Shown here: positions 1-9,766 of the stretch, piece by piece | Layout: each line of letters starts with the position of its first letter | How positions within the stretch are numbered: position 1 is the stretch's first letter | NCBI GenBank assembly: GCA_029449245.1 | Contig: JANATF010000011.1 | Location: forward strand, 1,364,001 to 1,428,000 | Direction: 5' to 3' | DNA length: 64,000 bases | From: Mortierella alpina | Taxonomy: Eukaryota; Mortierellomycota; Mortierellomycetes; Mortierellales; Mortierellaceae | Program-made: the position numbers and the translations under genes | Notes under the pieces: generated by a model | The model's input: the letters and a program-made list of their open reading frames with translations, nothing else | Told to the model about the DNA's origin: nothing | Databases searched by the model: none

Positions 1-340
1 CGATATGGATGCTGTTGCTGTTGGCGGCCTTGGGGATGCTGGAGCTAAAGTCGTCCGAGAACGCAAACGGCCCGCTGTTGACAAGGGAGGTGGAGGCGGT
101 GTTGGTGTGGAGGATGTTGATGCCTCTGCCGGAGGCGGAGTGGTCCTGGGCTGGGAAGTGGGCGGAGGTGGCCAGGTGCAGGGTGGCTGTGGCCATGGAC
201 TCGTGGTCGGGATGCGAGGCAGCGGAGAGCGGCGAGCAGTGGGCGGCGACCGGGGTGGTGGAGGAGGTGGAGAGCGAGTGCGAGGAGAGCGTGGGCGAGG
301 ACGAGGACGAGGACGAGGTGGAGACGGAGAGGATGGCCAT
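1..340 (-). CDS. Ser-rich protein, N-terminus only (runs off left edge)
   Basis: A minus-strand frame opens with ATG at 340 and has no stop down to base 1, giving about 113 residues. The first 60 residues are dominated by Ser, Thr, Ala and Pro, including a run of seven Ser. The next part reads as ordinary protein (GINILHTNTAS, then GPFAFSDDFSS). The other open frames over the same bases encode only repetitive Arg/Gly or Leu/Arg strings, so this frame is the natural one. A pyrimidine-rich leader lies upstream on the minus strand, and TTCCTACAG just before the ATG resembles a splice acceptor, so an upstream exon cannot be excluded. No family is recognised; it could be a transcription factor or cell-wall protein N-terminus. 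Confidence 0.45.
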   Translation of the reverse strand, partial: MAILSVSTSSSSSSSPTLSSHSLSTSSTTPVAAHCSPLSAASHPDHESMATATLHLATSAHFPAQDHSASGRGINILHTNTASTSLVNSGPFAFSDDFSSSIPKAANSNSIHI

Positions 341-479
341 GGCTGTAGGAAGCAGAAGGTGGAGGAGACAGAAGAGACGACAACAAGATAGAAAGGGAGA
401 GGCAGAGAGAGAAAGCGAGGCAAAGAGAGCGAGTGACCCAATCCACCCTGACCTGGTCAGTTGAGGAAGAAGATCAGCT

Positions 480-625
480 GGAGAGTCAGAGAGAGAGACA
501 GAGAGAGTGAAAGAGAGAGAGAGTGAGTGAGAGAGAGTGGGTGAGTGAAAGTGAGTGAGTGGGTGAGTGAGTGAAGGGATGAAGAGAGAAGAGAGAAGAG
601 AGAAGTGAGGTATGGAGGAGAAGAG
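480..625. repeat. Purine-rich (GA)n tract
   Basis: The plus strand is almost pure purine with GAGA and GTGAGTGA units, so the minus strand is CT-rich. It sits 140-290 bases upstream of the minus-strand ATG at 340. CT-rich stretches precede most genes in this window, so it probably belongs to the promoter or leader of that gene. Confidence 0.6.
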
Positions 626-2048
626 GACAAAGGACGAGGACGAGGACGAGTGCGAAGAAGAGAGAGAGAAAGAGACAAAAGCGAATCGATGGATGAGGCA
701 ATAAAGAAACAAAGTTTTTTTGTGTGGGTGCTGTCATGAAAAAAAAGAAAATACAGCACCGACTGACTGCCTGTGCACTGTGTGTGGCCCCGCACACGCC
801 ATTCTGCCTCGTTTGCCAGGGCTTGGCCTCTCAGTGCTGAGTTTGGATTTCATGTAATACAGTACGACAGTACGGTACGACAATAAGGTCCAAAAGGGCA
901 AACAGGAATCCAGTTCTCCCTTACAGGACACAGCAGCCGTGCTGGCCAGTGCCTCGCGCTGGAGCCAGACGGAATGGGACGTGCGTGTGCGCCAGGCCGG
1001 ATCAGCATCGAACCGTCATTCACCAGGCAATCCCAAAGGCCTCCTTATCAGTCGCCTTCTCCGGCACTCTTCCTTTGGTCCCTTTTTTTTTTCTTGTTTT
1101 TTTCCCTTGCGACTGTACCGCACCGTCATTGACATGCAGACCTAGAGCTGTGTGTGTGTGGCTGACCAGCATGAAAATTCAGGAGACAAAGCACAGAGAG
1201 ACAGAGAAGACAGAGACAAGACAGAGAGAAGACAAAGAGGAGAGAAGGGATGCGATACTCTCTGTTCAGGTGCAGTTGTGAGGAGGGGAGAGAACCATGG
1301 GCACATACGAGAGAAGGAGAAAAACTGCCAGGAACAGTGTCGACAGCATGGAATAGCGTCCGAGTCCACGAGAGCCCGCACTGTCGTCATTTCAGAGTCC
1401 AAGACGCAGTGGATCGGTCAAGCTCTCCAGAAGATTGTTCGACAGAGGCGAGGCAGCGGAGGACAAGGTTTGTGGGCGCGTGCAGCGCTCCAGCAGTAAA
1501 TCACGTTTTTTTCAGTCCTCGATGGCCCGTTGCTAAAAAAGCAGCCGCTGTCGTGTGCGCTGACGAGAGCCCGGTATGGCCTCGCGAGGCATGCGGCTCA
1601 CTGTCATCGCTCTTGGCCTCTGTGGTCGGAGGCCTTATTTCCCAGGGAACAACCTTTTTCACCTGCCCAATAAAGTACTTTTTAGTACCTCCGCAACCCA
1701 CTGGCACTCCCATTGTATGAACACGCAGTGAGCAGAGTGCGCCCAATCGTGTCCTCAGTGCCCTGCAGCCTGCGCGGTAAAATACAAAAGTGGCCTCGCT
1801 TTGTCTGATCAGCCAGCAGCCAGATGCTCTAAAGCTTACCAGAGCCGGGACACTGACAACAACACAGTGCTCGCGTTTGAAAATAGATCTGTCTCCAATG
1901 GTTTCTCCGCAGTGCCACTGAGTCGCCAACACCTACCTGGGGTCGAGACCATCGCCAGCGACAGATCTCGTCCCCGGCAAAGATCGATCATGTCGGAGCC
2001 CTAGTAGAACATGTGCTCTCAAGGTCTCGCCGGGTCGAACGTGCGATG
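626..2048. other. Intergenic interval, no gene seen
   Basis: This lies between the divergent Ser-rich gene and the PhoD-like gene. Short open frames on both strands show no domain, no conserved-looking composition and no splice-linked partner. Nothing beyond T-runs and GA-rich patches is seen. Confidence 0.5.
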
Positions 2049-2056
2049 TATAAATA
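2049..2056 (+). promoter_or_regulatory. TATA box of PhoD-like gene
   Basis: TATAAATA lies about 175 bases before the ATG at 2231 and is followed by a long CT-rich leader (about 2090-2210), the usual arrangement for genes in this window. Confidence 0.6.
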
Positions 2057-2230
2057 TCACCTTCGAAACCGCCGACGTGTCCTCCTTCTCTTCTCTCTCC
2101 CATTGTCTCTCCTGCTCAGCTCCACCGTCTCTTTGGTCTTCGAGTCCCCTCCACCACCCACCCACACACCCACTCTCTTGCTCTCTCTCTCTCTCACACA
2201 CTCTTCCGCTTACCCGCATACACCGCCCAC

Positions 2231-4632
2231 ATGACATTTCACGAAGAGCATCCTCACCTCTCCGTCATCGGAGACTTTGTCTCGAACATCGGCGACAAGC
2301 TCAGCAAGAGCTTTTTCGGAAAAGAGGACCCAGAAGCAGAAGAGGTCATCGTGGTCCAGGCCAGAGAAGAGCTTGTTACCGACCCTCTGCTGGACGACAA
2401 GGAAGAATGCGACGATCGCGCCATCGAGGCAGCTCGTCAGGAATACGAGCATATTCGTCCAGCTGCCCAGTTCAAGTGCGGGCCCATTCTCCGCTACCAA
2501 GATATCCAGGTCGATCGCCGGCGATGGATCGGCTCTGTCCTGATCGTCACCGAGAAGGAAGACCAGCCTCCTCGTCTTGTCGTCCGCGACCCCACAAAGC
2601 CTCGCGTCGGATACTCGCATCCCCAGCGTCTAGAGACTTGGGAGGGCAACCACTTTTACCGCTACGAGATCCAACTCACCTTGATGACCCACCGCGAGAA
2701 GCGTATCGAGTACTGGTTTGAGACCGAGAACGGCGAGCGCGTTGCCACACCCCAAACGTGGAACTTTCATGCACCCGCGCTGGACGAGGCTCACAACTGG
2801 GCGTTTTATTCTTGCAACGGATTCACGTCGGATGTCGAGGACCCCGAAACAAACTTTCATGGAGCTAATCCGTTGTGGGACGATCTCTTGGCAGCCCACG
2901 ATAAAAAGCCCTTCCACACCATGGTGGGAGGTGGAGACCAGATCTACAACGACGATGTCCTAGCCACCCCGGAGCTTGTAGAGTGGCTCAAGTTGGAGAG
3001 TGACGAGCGGATCGCTACCGTGTTCAACAACGAGAAGAAGTATGCCACGGAGAAGTACTATTTCGAACACTACATCGAGCACTTCACAACGGGTACCTAC
3101 TCCAAGGCGCTGTCGCTGATTCCTTCCGTCAACACATGGGACGACCACGACATCATTGACGGATATGGATCGTATCCACCTAGCTACCAGCTCTGCGACG
3201 TGATGCAAGGTAAAAATGAGAACACGTTTGTCCGCTGTCCCACTATTCGTGCATGGAACTCAGTCCATATGCCCCCCTGGCCACGCTAAGCCCTGATCCC
3301 CGTGGTGCACTGCTTGCTTTTACTCTTGTCTCATGCTAAGCCCTGTCTATTTTTTTAATGCGATTGTGTACGTGTGATTAGGTATCGGAGCTGCAGCATC
3401 TCGCTTCTACCTCCTCTTCCAGCAGCATGCGAACGCCCACACCACGGAACAGGCCGGTCTTCAGACATCAAAATCTGGGAAGGGATGGAACTGCATCACG
3501 CATTTTGGCAAGCGCACCATGGTTGTCCTCCCCGACACACGCTCCGAGCGATCCAAAGAGACGATTCTCTCGAACGAAACGTTTGATCTGTTGGAGAGAG
3601 AGATCAAAGCCAAGCTTCTGCCGACGACAAGACATCTGGTCGTGGTTCTTGGCACCCCATTGGTCTACCCGGCTCTGACGTTTGTTGAGGACGCCTTGGA
3701 GAAGATGGGCGACAAGCTGTCGAGAGGAAGCGTCATTGGAAAAATCTTTGGAAAATGCAAGGCCTTTGAGAATGTCCTTGGCCAGTTTGGACCTGAGCTG
3801 CTGGATGATCTGGTAAGGAGTCTTGCACCCTATCGCAATAACACTCCACTTTGAAACGACCTGGATCGCTTTTAATCATTTTATATTATTTTATCAACAT
3901 TACCCTAGGTGGATTCATGGGCGTGTACTGTTCATACAGAGGAGAAGAGGCGTCTTGTTGAGATGCTGCAGGCCATTGCAGTTCAACGCGAAGTTCGTGT
4001 CACCTTTGTTGGTGGCGATGTAAGGGGCTTTTTTTTTTGTCTTGCACGCGTGCTTTTTCGTTCTGTGCCATGTGCGTTTCCTCGAACTTAGCCCAGTTTC
4101 ACCATTTTGGTTCATATTTTAGGTTCATGTGGGTGGAGCTGGTCGCCTCTTTGGTACAAAGAGTACTGACCGGTTGAATGATCCCTACGACATGGTTCAG
4201 ATTGTGTCTTCAGCTATTGTCAAGTAAGTCGTCCAGGTTTTGTTTGCTTGAGCTGTCTCTTCGTAGCTCACGCCTATCAAGCTACGCCAATATACCCATA
4301 CTAACACGTTTCTCCATCCCATTTGATCAACTTGATCCAGTGGCCCTCCACCTGGCATGGTCATCTCAACGCTGCACAGTTGCTCAAAGACCTACGCCTT
4401 GAACGAATACACCTCTGAAGAAATGACTGAGATCTTTCATGAGGATGTGGATGGATCAGCACTGGATAACAAAAAGCTGCTCAACCGTCGCAATTGGTGC
4501 GAGGTGCGCGAGTCCTTTGAGGATGAGCAGTTGAAATTCACGATTCGGGTCGAAAATTTGGATCACGTCGGTACGAAAAAGTACCGGATTGTTGTCGACC
4601 GATTGGTTGCTGCTACTCCTCGCGAAGAGTGA
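2231..4632 (+). CDS. PhoD-like phosphatase (5 exons, 637 aa)
   Basis: Exons are 2231-3209, 3382-3812, 3909-4019, 4123-4223 and 4341-4632. All four introns have GT..AG ends and the phases join without a break. The protein matches the fungal PhoD-like metallophosphatase family. Residues typical of the metal site are visible: GGGDQIYND in the middle of exon 1, NTWDDHDIIDGYGS near its end, then TRSER and VTFVGGDVHVGGAGRL across the exon 3-4 junction. No signal peptide is seen, so a cytosolic or peripheral enzyme is likely. Relatives hydrolyse phosphodiesters or phosphomonoesters using Fe/Ca or similar metals, but the substrate cannot be read here. The ATG is the first one after the TATA box and CT-rich leader. 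It converges with the cupredoxin gene downstream. Confidence 0.9.
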
Positions 4633-5183
4633 AAAAATGAAACCGCTGAGGAGTAAAGGGCAAAAGTAGAAGCAGACTTTGCAAGCATTTAGACGAACTA
4701 GAAGACTAGATGAAGTATTGTGCATTTCAAAAAAAAAATGATAAAAACTCGGGGCGTTAAACGTCGGATAAAAATGCTGAGGTCGCTATTCATTGAGAAT
4801 TTGAGAAAAAAAAATCACAAAAACTGCGCGGAATAGCTCAGCCTGAAGGGTATCGTTGCGAAGACCTCAGCTAAATTCCAAGATGTATATCAAAACCGTT
4901 CATTGAATGAAAAGAAAGGGAATTATAAAATGGCTATCCGCCATTTTGCGGCAAACCTTATCAATTTTTTTTGAAATGCACAATACATGTACAAGTTTTT
5001 TTTATTTATTTATTATCCATTGCTCATCAATTACGTTTTTCTTGACGTCGGCGACAATCCCCCTCATTATTACGCGATCTAGATTGCTATCGTTTCTAAT
5101 GGTCTCGAAAAAAGAAAAAAGACCAAGAGTTGTTTACGAGGAAAGAGGTGGGGTGGAGGACTCGATCAAAACTTTTTTTTTCT
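4633..5183. other. Convergent 3' intergenic region
   Basis: AT-rich spacer with several A- and T-runs between the 3' ends of the PhoD-like gene (plus) and the cupredoxin gene (minus). It probably holds both 3' UTRs. No gene is seen. Confidence 0.6.
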
Positions 5184-5678
5184 TTAAAGAGCAAGGGCTC
5201 CAAAGAAGCCAGCCACACCGAGGTAGACGGCCTTCTCGGGGGTCAAGAAACCAGCGCCGTTGGTAGCTGTGCTAATGGGAGCGGCCGTCCTGGTGCCGGA
5301 AGGGCTCATCGTTGGTGGGGGGGCACCAGCCTTGACAAAGATGGTTCCTGTAACCCTCTTTGGGTCCCCATTGACACAGTTTTTGCCAAGACCTTCCTTG
5401 TAGTAGATGGTGGTGGGGGTCATGAAGGTGCGTTCATAGGCAGTGCCCTTCTTCTTGGTGCCCGAGTTGAAACCTCCAACGGTGGCATTGCACGATCCGG
5501 CAGCGATGGTCTGGACAATGGCGTGGTCAGCGTCAACGTTGGTCCAGCGGATGGTGTTGCCGGGAGCAATCGTGATCTCTTTAGGGACAAAAGAGCCGTT
5601 GTTGTAACCGATTTCGTAAGTCACAGCAAAGACGGGGGCTACAGTGGCAGCAACGAGAGAGAGGGCAGCGAACTTCAT
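5184..5678 (-). CDS. Secreted cupredoxin-fold protein, probably GPI-anchored (164 aa)
   Basis: Single-exon gene with ATG at 5678. The first 18 residues form a signal peptide (MKFAALSLVAATVAPVFA). The following domain has the plastocyanin/phytocyanin pattern: VTYEIGYNNGSFVPKEITI, the GNTIRWTN strand, then DHAIVQ with the first copper-type His. The C-terminus is Thr/Pro/Ser-rich and ends in a hydrophobic stretch (YLGVAGFFGALAL) typical of a GPI-attachment signal. It has two cysteines, placed as in the phytocyanin disulfide. The usual Cys and second His copper ligands are absent: the normal HC pair reads NC, and the position six residues before that Cys is Glu. It is therefore more likely a structural cell-surface protein than an electron carrier. 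A TATA box lies 93 bases upstream. Confidence 0.85.
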   Translation of the reverse strand: MKFAALSLVAATVAPVFAVTYEIGYNNGSFVPKEITIAPGNTIRWTNVDADHAIVQTIAAGSCNATVGGFNSGTKKKGTAYERTFMTPTTIYYKEGLGKNCVNGDPKRVTGTIFVKAGAPPPTMSPSGTRTAAPISTATNGAGFLTPEKAVYLGVAGFFGALAL

Positions 5679-5770
5679 GGCTGTATATGCTTTTGATTGG
5701 GGTGGGGTTTTTTTTGGGATAGAGTGTTGAGTTGAAGAGATGAAAAGCCCGAGTTGTCGACCCCAGGCAG

Positions 5771-5778
5771 CTTTTATA
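5771..5778 (-). promoter_or_regulatory. TATA box of cupredoxin gene
   Basis: On the minus strand TATAAAAG sits within GGTATAAAAGCTGC, 93 bases before the ATG at 5678. The same 14 bases recur before the neighbouring CAP gene. Confidence 0.7.
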
Positions 5779-7104
5779 CCAAAGCGGGGGTGGGGTGGGG
5801 GGCCAGGGTGCCGCGCATGTGGTGCCAGTGGAACACTCAGATTGATGCCGACGCCAATGGAACACCTGCAAATAAAAAAGGTCTTTGATTCTTTCGCGTT
5901 TGTCTTAATCTCTCCACTCCCGTTCGGGGTGCTGATGCCTTCACGATCTATTTTCTTACTCTTTTGGATGCGAAAGTCAGCGACCCTATCTCTACGATGC
6001 ATGATGGAACTACGCTCTTCAAATGTTTCTATGAAAAAAAAAAAAGCACGAAGGTATTCCAAACGGAACCAATAAGCGCAGCGCACGGACTTTTTTTCGT
6101 AGATCTTTGTCCTCATGCATATAGGCACCACCACGATCGTCATCCCCGCAGGTGGTGTCACCGTGAGCTATGGGCGCTGCTTTTTGGGTTTCGTTGTCAT
6201 TATTATCGCGTTGGTTGTTTCTCATTTTTTTTTCTTGCGAACACGCGCTGCAAGGTTTTGCTTCGCCCATTCATGTGAAACGTACAGCGGGACCTCCCTT
6301 CCCTCTTTGCAAGGGTCGCTGCAAACTTTTGAATGATTCCTCTCTTCCTTTTGCTATCATTCTTTTCGCACTCTCCTTTAGGGGAGAGAGAGAGAGAGAC
6401 ACTTTGCGGAATGAATGGCATGTGCTTGGAATCAAAAGTGCTTTTCTCTATTTTATTATCTCGACTTGATCACTTTGCATTGGAGAAGAGGAGTCATGCG
6501 TCAATGGCAACCCAAACTCGCACAGTTCAGATTAGTGAAACTGTGTCTTCTTTCCTCTCTTTTGACACAGACGCCTTGTGATGACATGATATTTGCTCGA
6601 AGATCCTTCGCTTCCTGCTTGGGAACTTCGATAGAATATTCGATGGGCGCACTTTGCTACTCGCACACGCTATCATAACACCTTCCCACTGAAAAGCAGG
6701 CTGACTTAGCCTCTTGTGGAGCATTTGACGATGGCATCCTACAGTAAACTTCACTTATGGTGGTGTCGCATCCAACGACCCTTTTTGCCACCACCAGAAC
6801 GCCGCTTTGTCACGATGGCAACAGGTCAAGGAAGACGATCAATAATTCCCGATTAGATCACACAAACACTTTCCCCACACGCAAACAAACACCCTTGATT
6901 GACAGACACAGCCCAACACCAATCAGATAGTCTAAATAGACCCTTGGCCTCCGTCTTAGTTTTAGTCTTCCCTAGTAACTTTAATAAATTATATACCCTT
7001 GGGCACCTTGAACCGTTGTCTCCCTTGTCCTCACGTCCCCTCGTACGCACTACTTCCTCTGTCTTGTTTTGGGAAAGGTCATTCCACCTCGCCTCAGTCT
7101 TGAT
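5779..7104. other. Intergenic interval, no gene seen
   Basis: About 1.3 kb between the promoter of the cupredoxin gene and the 3' end of the CAP gene, both on the minus strand. It contains T-runs and a G/T-rich patch near 5800 but no supported coding frame or RNA gene. Confidence 0.5.
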
Positions 7105-7815
7105 TCACGACAGGCGGTGACCAACATTCGGGGGGAACTGGCCCTGGTAGTTGCCTGTAGGAGCGTAGCGGCATACAAAAAAATATGTCGGCACTTTCGA
7201 AATCGTACCTTTGGGGCAACTTGCTGTTGCGCATGCAACTGACGTTGTACTCTTCCACACCACCTGAGTGAAATGACCTAAACAATGTTGTGTTTTGTAG
7301 ACTTGCTTAAGTATCACGAAACCAATTGGTCCAGTCCAAGAACTACAGCTAAACTTCCTAGTCGTGCAGTACCACTCTCCCTTACCGGTGGCCTGGCTGA
7401 ACCCAGGCTTATTGTAGTCATACTTAGGGGCTTCACTCATCCAGTAATTAACTGCTTCCTTGATACTAACATTGCGAGTATTATAGTAAAGGTTTTCTCC
7501 ATACTTATATCGGTGCATAGCCACATTAATAATCAGACAGGACGCGATCATAACATAAAATAGGAGAAATGAGAGACACACAGTGGATGACCCTACCTGT
7601 CGAGAATTACTATGAACAGTCTTGCACTGCCTAGCCCACTGCAGGGTACCAGCATACAAGTTCGCGTTCCAAGCCAAGGGTTTGGCTCCATACTGCGCAC
7701 GGGCCGCATTGTGGCTAGTGAGAACGTCATTTGTCCATGAGCCTGCCGAAACGGCCGGGGCAGGAGAGACAAAGAACACGATACTGGCAAGGAGGAAGGA
7801 TGCGATATTGAACAT
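7105..7815 (-). CDS. Secreted CAP/PR-1 family protein (3 exons, 169 aa)
   Basis: Exons on the minus strand are 7815-7597, 7503-7386 and 7277-7105; splicing is in frame. Residues 1-24 are a signal peptide ending in AVSA. The CAP fold signatures appear in order: HNAARAQYG near the start, LQWARQC, YGENL, GHFTQVVW created across the second splice, and VCRYAPTGNYQGQF near the end. The conserved His/Glu residues of the CAP cavity (HN, GEN, GHF) are present. Four cysteines allow two disulfides. The frame also stays open through both introns, so an unspliced reading would insert foreign sequence; splicing restores the GENL and GHFTQ motifs exactly. Fungal relatives (Pry/PR-1) are extracellular and some bind sterols or fatty acids; the ligand here is unknown. 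Confidence 0.9.
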   Translation of the reverse strand: MFNIASFLLASIVFFVSPAPAVSAGSWTNDVLTSHNAARAQYGAKPLAWNANLYAGTLQWARQCKTVHSNSRQVGSSTVCLSFLLFYVMIASCLIINVAMHRYKYGENLYYNTRNVSIKEAVNYWMSEAPKYDYNKPGFSQATGKGEWYCTTRKFSCSSWTGPIGFVILKQVYKTQHCLGHFTQVVWKSTTSVACATASCPKGTISKVPTYFFVCRYAPTGNYQGQFPPNVGHRLS

Positions 7816-7871
7816 TTTGTAATAACAGCTTTTTTTCTGCTTTAGAGCGTAAGAAGTTGCTGCTATTGCAG

Positions 7872-7879
7872 CTTTTATA
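7872..7879 (-). promoter_or_regulatory. TATA box of CAP gene
   Basis: TATAAAAG on the minus strand, 57 bases upstream of the ATG at 7815, inside the same 14-bp GGTATAAAAGCTGC element as the cupredoxin gene. Confidence 0.7.
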
Positions 7880-7993
7880 CCTTTGAGATCCAGTAAATCC
7901 AGTATTACACACCTGGTTATCCTGTTTGGTTGTTTCAAAGGGTTACAGAGAGCTGGCTTTTTTAAGACTGATGGAGTGTAAAATGGGTTCGCT

Positions 7994-8025
7994 TTATGTG
8001 AACCACAGCTTATGTGAACCACAGC
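7994..8025. repeat. 16-bp tandem duplication
   Basis: TTATGTGAACCACAGC occurs twice head to tail upstream of the CAP gene. It could be a recent slippage product or a duplicated regulatory site. Confidence 0.7.
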
Positions 8026-8539
8026 TTTTGCTTCAGTGATTCAGTTTATGCCTCACTAATTCGTACATCCAAGTTTTTGTGGGCGTGTTTCAGGGTTAAA
8101 ATCTCATTACTGGTAAAACGCAAGGCTGATGCAATGCGTGCCCACCCCACATAGCCACAACTGTGGGAAATGGCGAAATTCGGTGCCATGCCAACCGTCA
8201 GTTGTCTCAAATTGCAACATAGCTCGTGCAGTGTGGTGTGTGCGCAGTGGGTGAGTGGGTGTGTGTGCAACGTGTGATGCGGGGATCAGCGCGGGTCAAA
8301 GATGGTTGTGTTTCAGAACAATCAAGCGTGTGAATTCCCACTGCTACAATCTGTCGCGTGGAGGATCGGTATTGAGGGTGCGATCGTCAGCTACAGAGGT
8401 ACAGAATGGACAAACATCGAACCGAGAGGTCTGAACACTCTTTGGGGATAGGGGTGGTAAGAAGGGCTAAAGGGAGTTGCAAAGGAATAATCTAATCACA
8501 AAATAACACCACAAATCAATCTCTCGGACTGAAAGGAAG
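8026..8539. other. Intergenic interval next to LTR
   Basis: No gene is seen. It separates the CAP promoter from the LTR; GGAAG at 8535-8539, directly outside the LTR, may be one copy of the target-site duplication. Confidence 0.4.
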
Positions 8540-9343
8540 TGTTGCTACTGGAAAGCGTTCTCATACTGAGACTAACGAACTGGGGCACTGGGGGTCTTGG
8601 TCTTGCGGGACGAAGGGGAGTAACTGGGGGGGGGGGGGGGTGAGCGTATGTATTGCTGTTAAGCGTGTTTATTGCTGAGGGTTACTTCTGGGGGTATGCT
8701 AGTCTCTCTTTTATACTTGTTCCTGGCTCCTATCCTTCGTTTTACATCGCTATCATGATCGCTATCGATCTCTGACACTTCCGAGCCTCTCCTGGCGTTG
8801 TCCTGGTGACCAAACACGCCATCCTGGGTCTTAGCTCGTGCTAACTCCATGCAACGCGGACCATGCTCTTCCTGATGTTTACGACTCGAAGGGGCGAAGT
8901 CGCTTGGGATTTGTCCCGTGGCCCAGTGTTTTCTAGCATGATTCGACGCGCCGTCCTGCACGGATAGCTATGATGAACGTTGATTTTGAACGAACCAACC
9001 AGAGCCTCCTGAAGGAACTAGGATTGCTTCGGAACGATGGTGGGCTCATCTAGTTCGTTCGCACTGACCGTAGTTTCCGCGATGTTGTTCTTCAGAAGGT
9101 TCCATGGGTTCCGTTCATCCTGCGTCGGGTGCTGCGATTCCCATCCAGCGTCTCTGATCGTCCTGAGTATTTCTGGTGGGTCCTGTGTCCATCATAGTTG
9201 GGGAATGAGGTGGAGGAATGAGGGCGGCAAAGAAAAAAGGGAGGGGAGTTGGGCAAAAACTGAGAGAGCCGCCTGGTATGGTGGCGCTCGTCTATGCTGC
9301 ATTTCCAGGCCAATCAGAACTAAGGCCTCTGGATCTCGCAACA
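8540..9343 (-). repeat. 804-bp LTR with TG..CA ends
   Basis: The minus-strand sequence begins TGTTGC directly after a polypurine tract and ends GCAACA, a perfect 6-bp terminal inverted repeat. Within it a TATAAAAG (8715-8708) and an AATAAA (8673-8668) mark the likely promoter and polyadenylation signal, only about 35 bases apart. A 15-base G-run (8626-8640 on plus) lies in the presumed U5 part. Open frames inside are not considered genes. Confidence 0.7.
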
Positions 9344-9511
9344 CTCCTCTCCTTCGAGGAAGACGGCCTCGTCGTAACGGGTACTGAAAGAAAAGGAAAT
9401 GGAAGGAAGGGGCAAGAATACAGAAGAAAGATGAAAGGTGAAGAGAGAGAAGAAAAATAATCATGATCAAGAAAATATAAGGTTGGTCGTTGGTGGTTCG
9501 TGATCTTGTTC

Positions 9512-9766
9512 TTAGAAGGGGCGGCGGTAACGGTGAACTCCTTGTCTGATGGGCTTTGCGCTGGCCACCACCTCGGGAATGAGGTGGGCGAAATTGCGGT
9601 AGGGTAGAAGGTTGTCAATATGGACTGTGTCAGGGTTTCCTCGGTGGTCCCTGATCTGATATGCTCCATAGTCGTATACTTGAGTGATGGGATACGGTCC
9701 ATCAAATTGCTCGGAGAATTTGTCGCGTGAGGTGGCGGTAGCTCCTTTTCTCGTCTCTCTCGCTCC
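9512..9766 (-). pseudogene. Ty3 pol C-terminal fragment (integrase tail)
   Basis: The frame reads KFSEQFDGPYPITQVYDYGA, then YQIRDHRGN, VHIDNLLPYRN and a stop at 9512. This is the characteristic end of Ty3/gypsy integrase (FDGPY..GAY..VHIDxLxPY). The upstream part is replaced by a Lys run that is simply the LINE poly(A) read in frame. It is a relic. Confidence 0.75.

Larger units (their letters stand above)
8540..9766 (-). mobile_element. Ty3-type LTR retrotransposon remnant (3' end)
   Basis: On the minus strand the order is: C-terminal tail of pol (9766-9512), spacer, polypurine tract (9355-9344, GAAGGAGAGGAG), then a complete-looking LTR (9343-8540). This is the normal 3' order of a Ty3/gypsy element. 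The 5' part of pol, gag and the 5' LTR are missing; the pol fragment starts exactly at the poly(A) tract of a LINE. The copy is therefore truncated and inactive. Confidence 0.75.

Noticed and set aside
1501-1932. 143-codon minus-strand open frame upstream of the PhoD-like gene
   Set aside because: No ATG context, domain, signal peptide or splice partner; composition like the surrounding non-coding DNA.
8659-8961. 100-codon minus-strand open frame
   Set aside because: Lies wholly inside the LTR and overlaps its TATA box and AATAAA; LTRs of this type do not encode proteins.
9192-9470. Minus-strand frame reading RRGRLPRRRGVLRDPEALVL
   Set aside because: Crosses the polypurine tract and LTR border, so it is a chance extension over the element end and not a gene.
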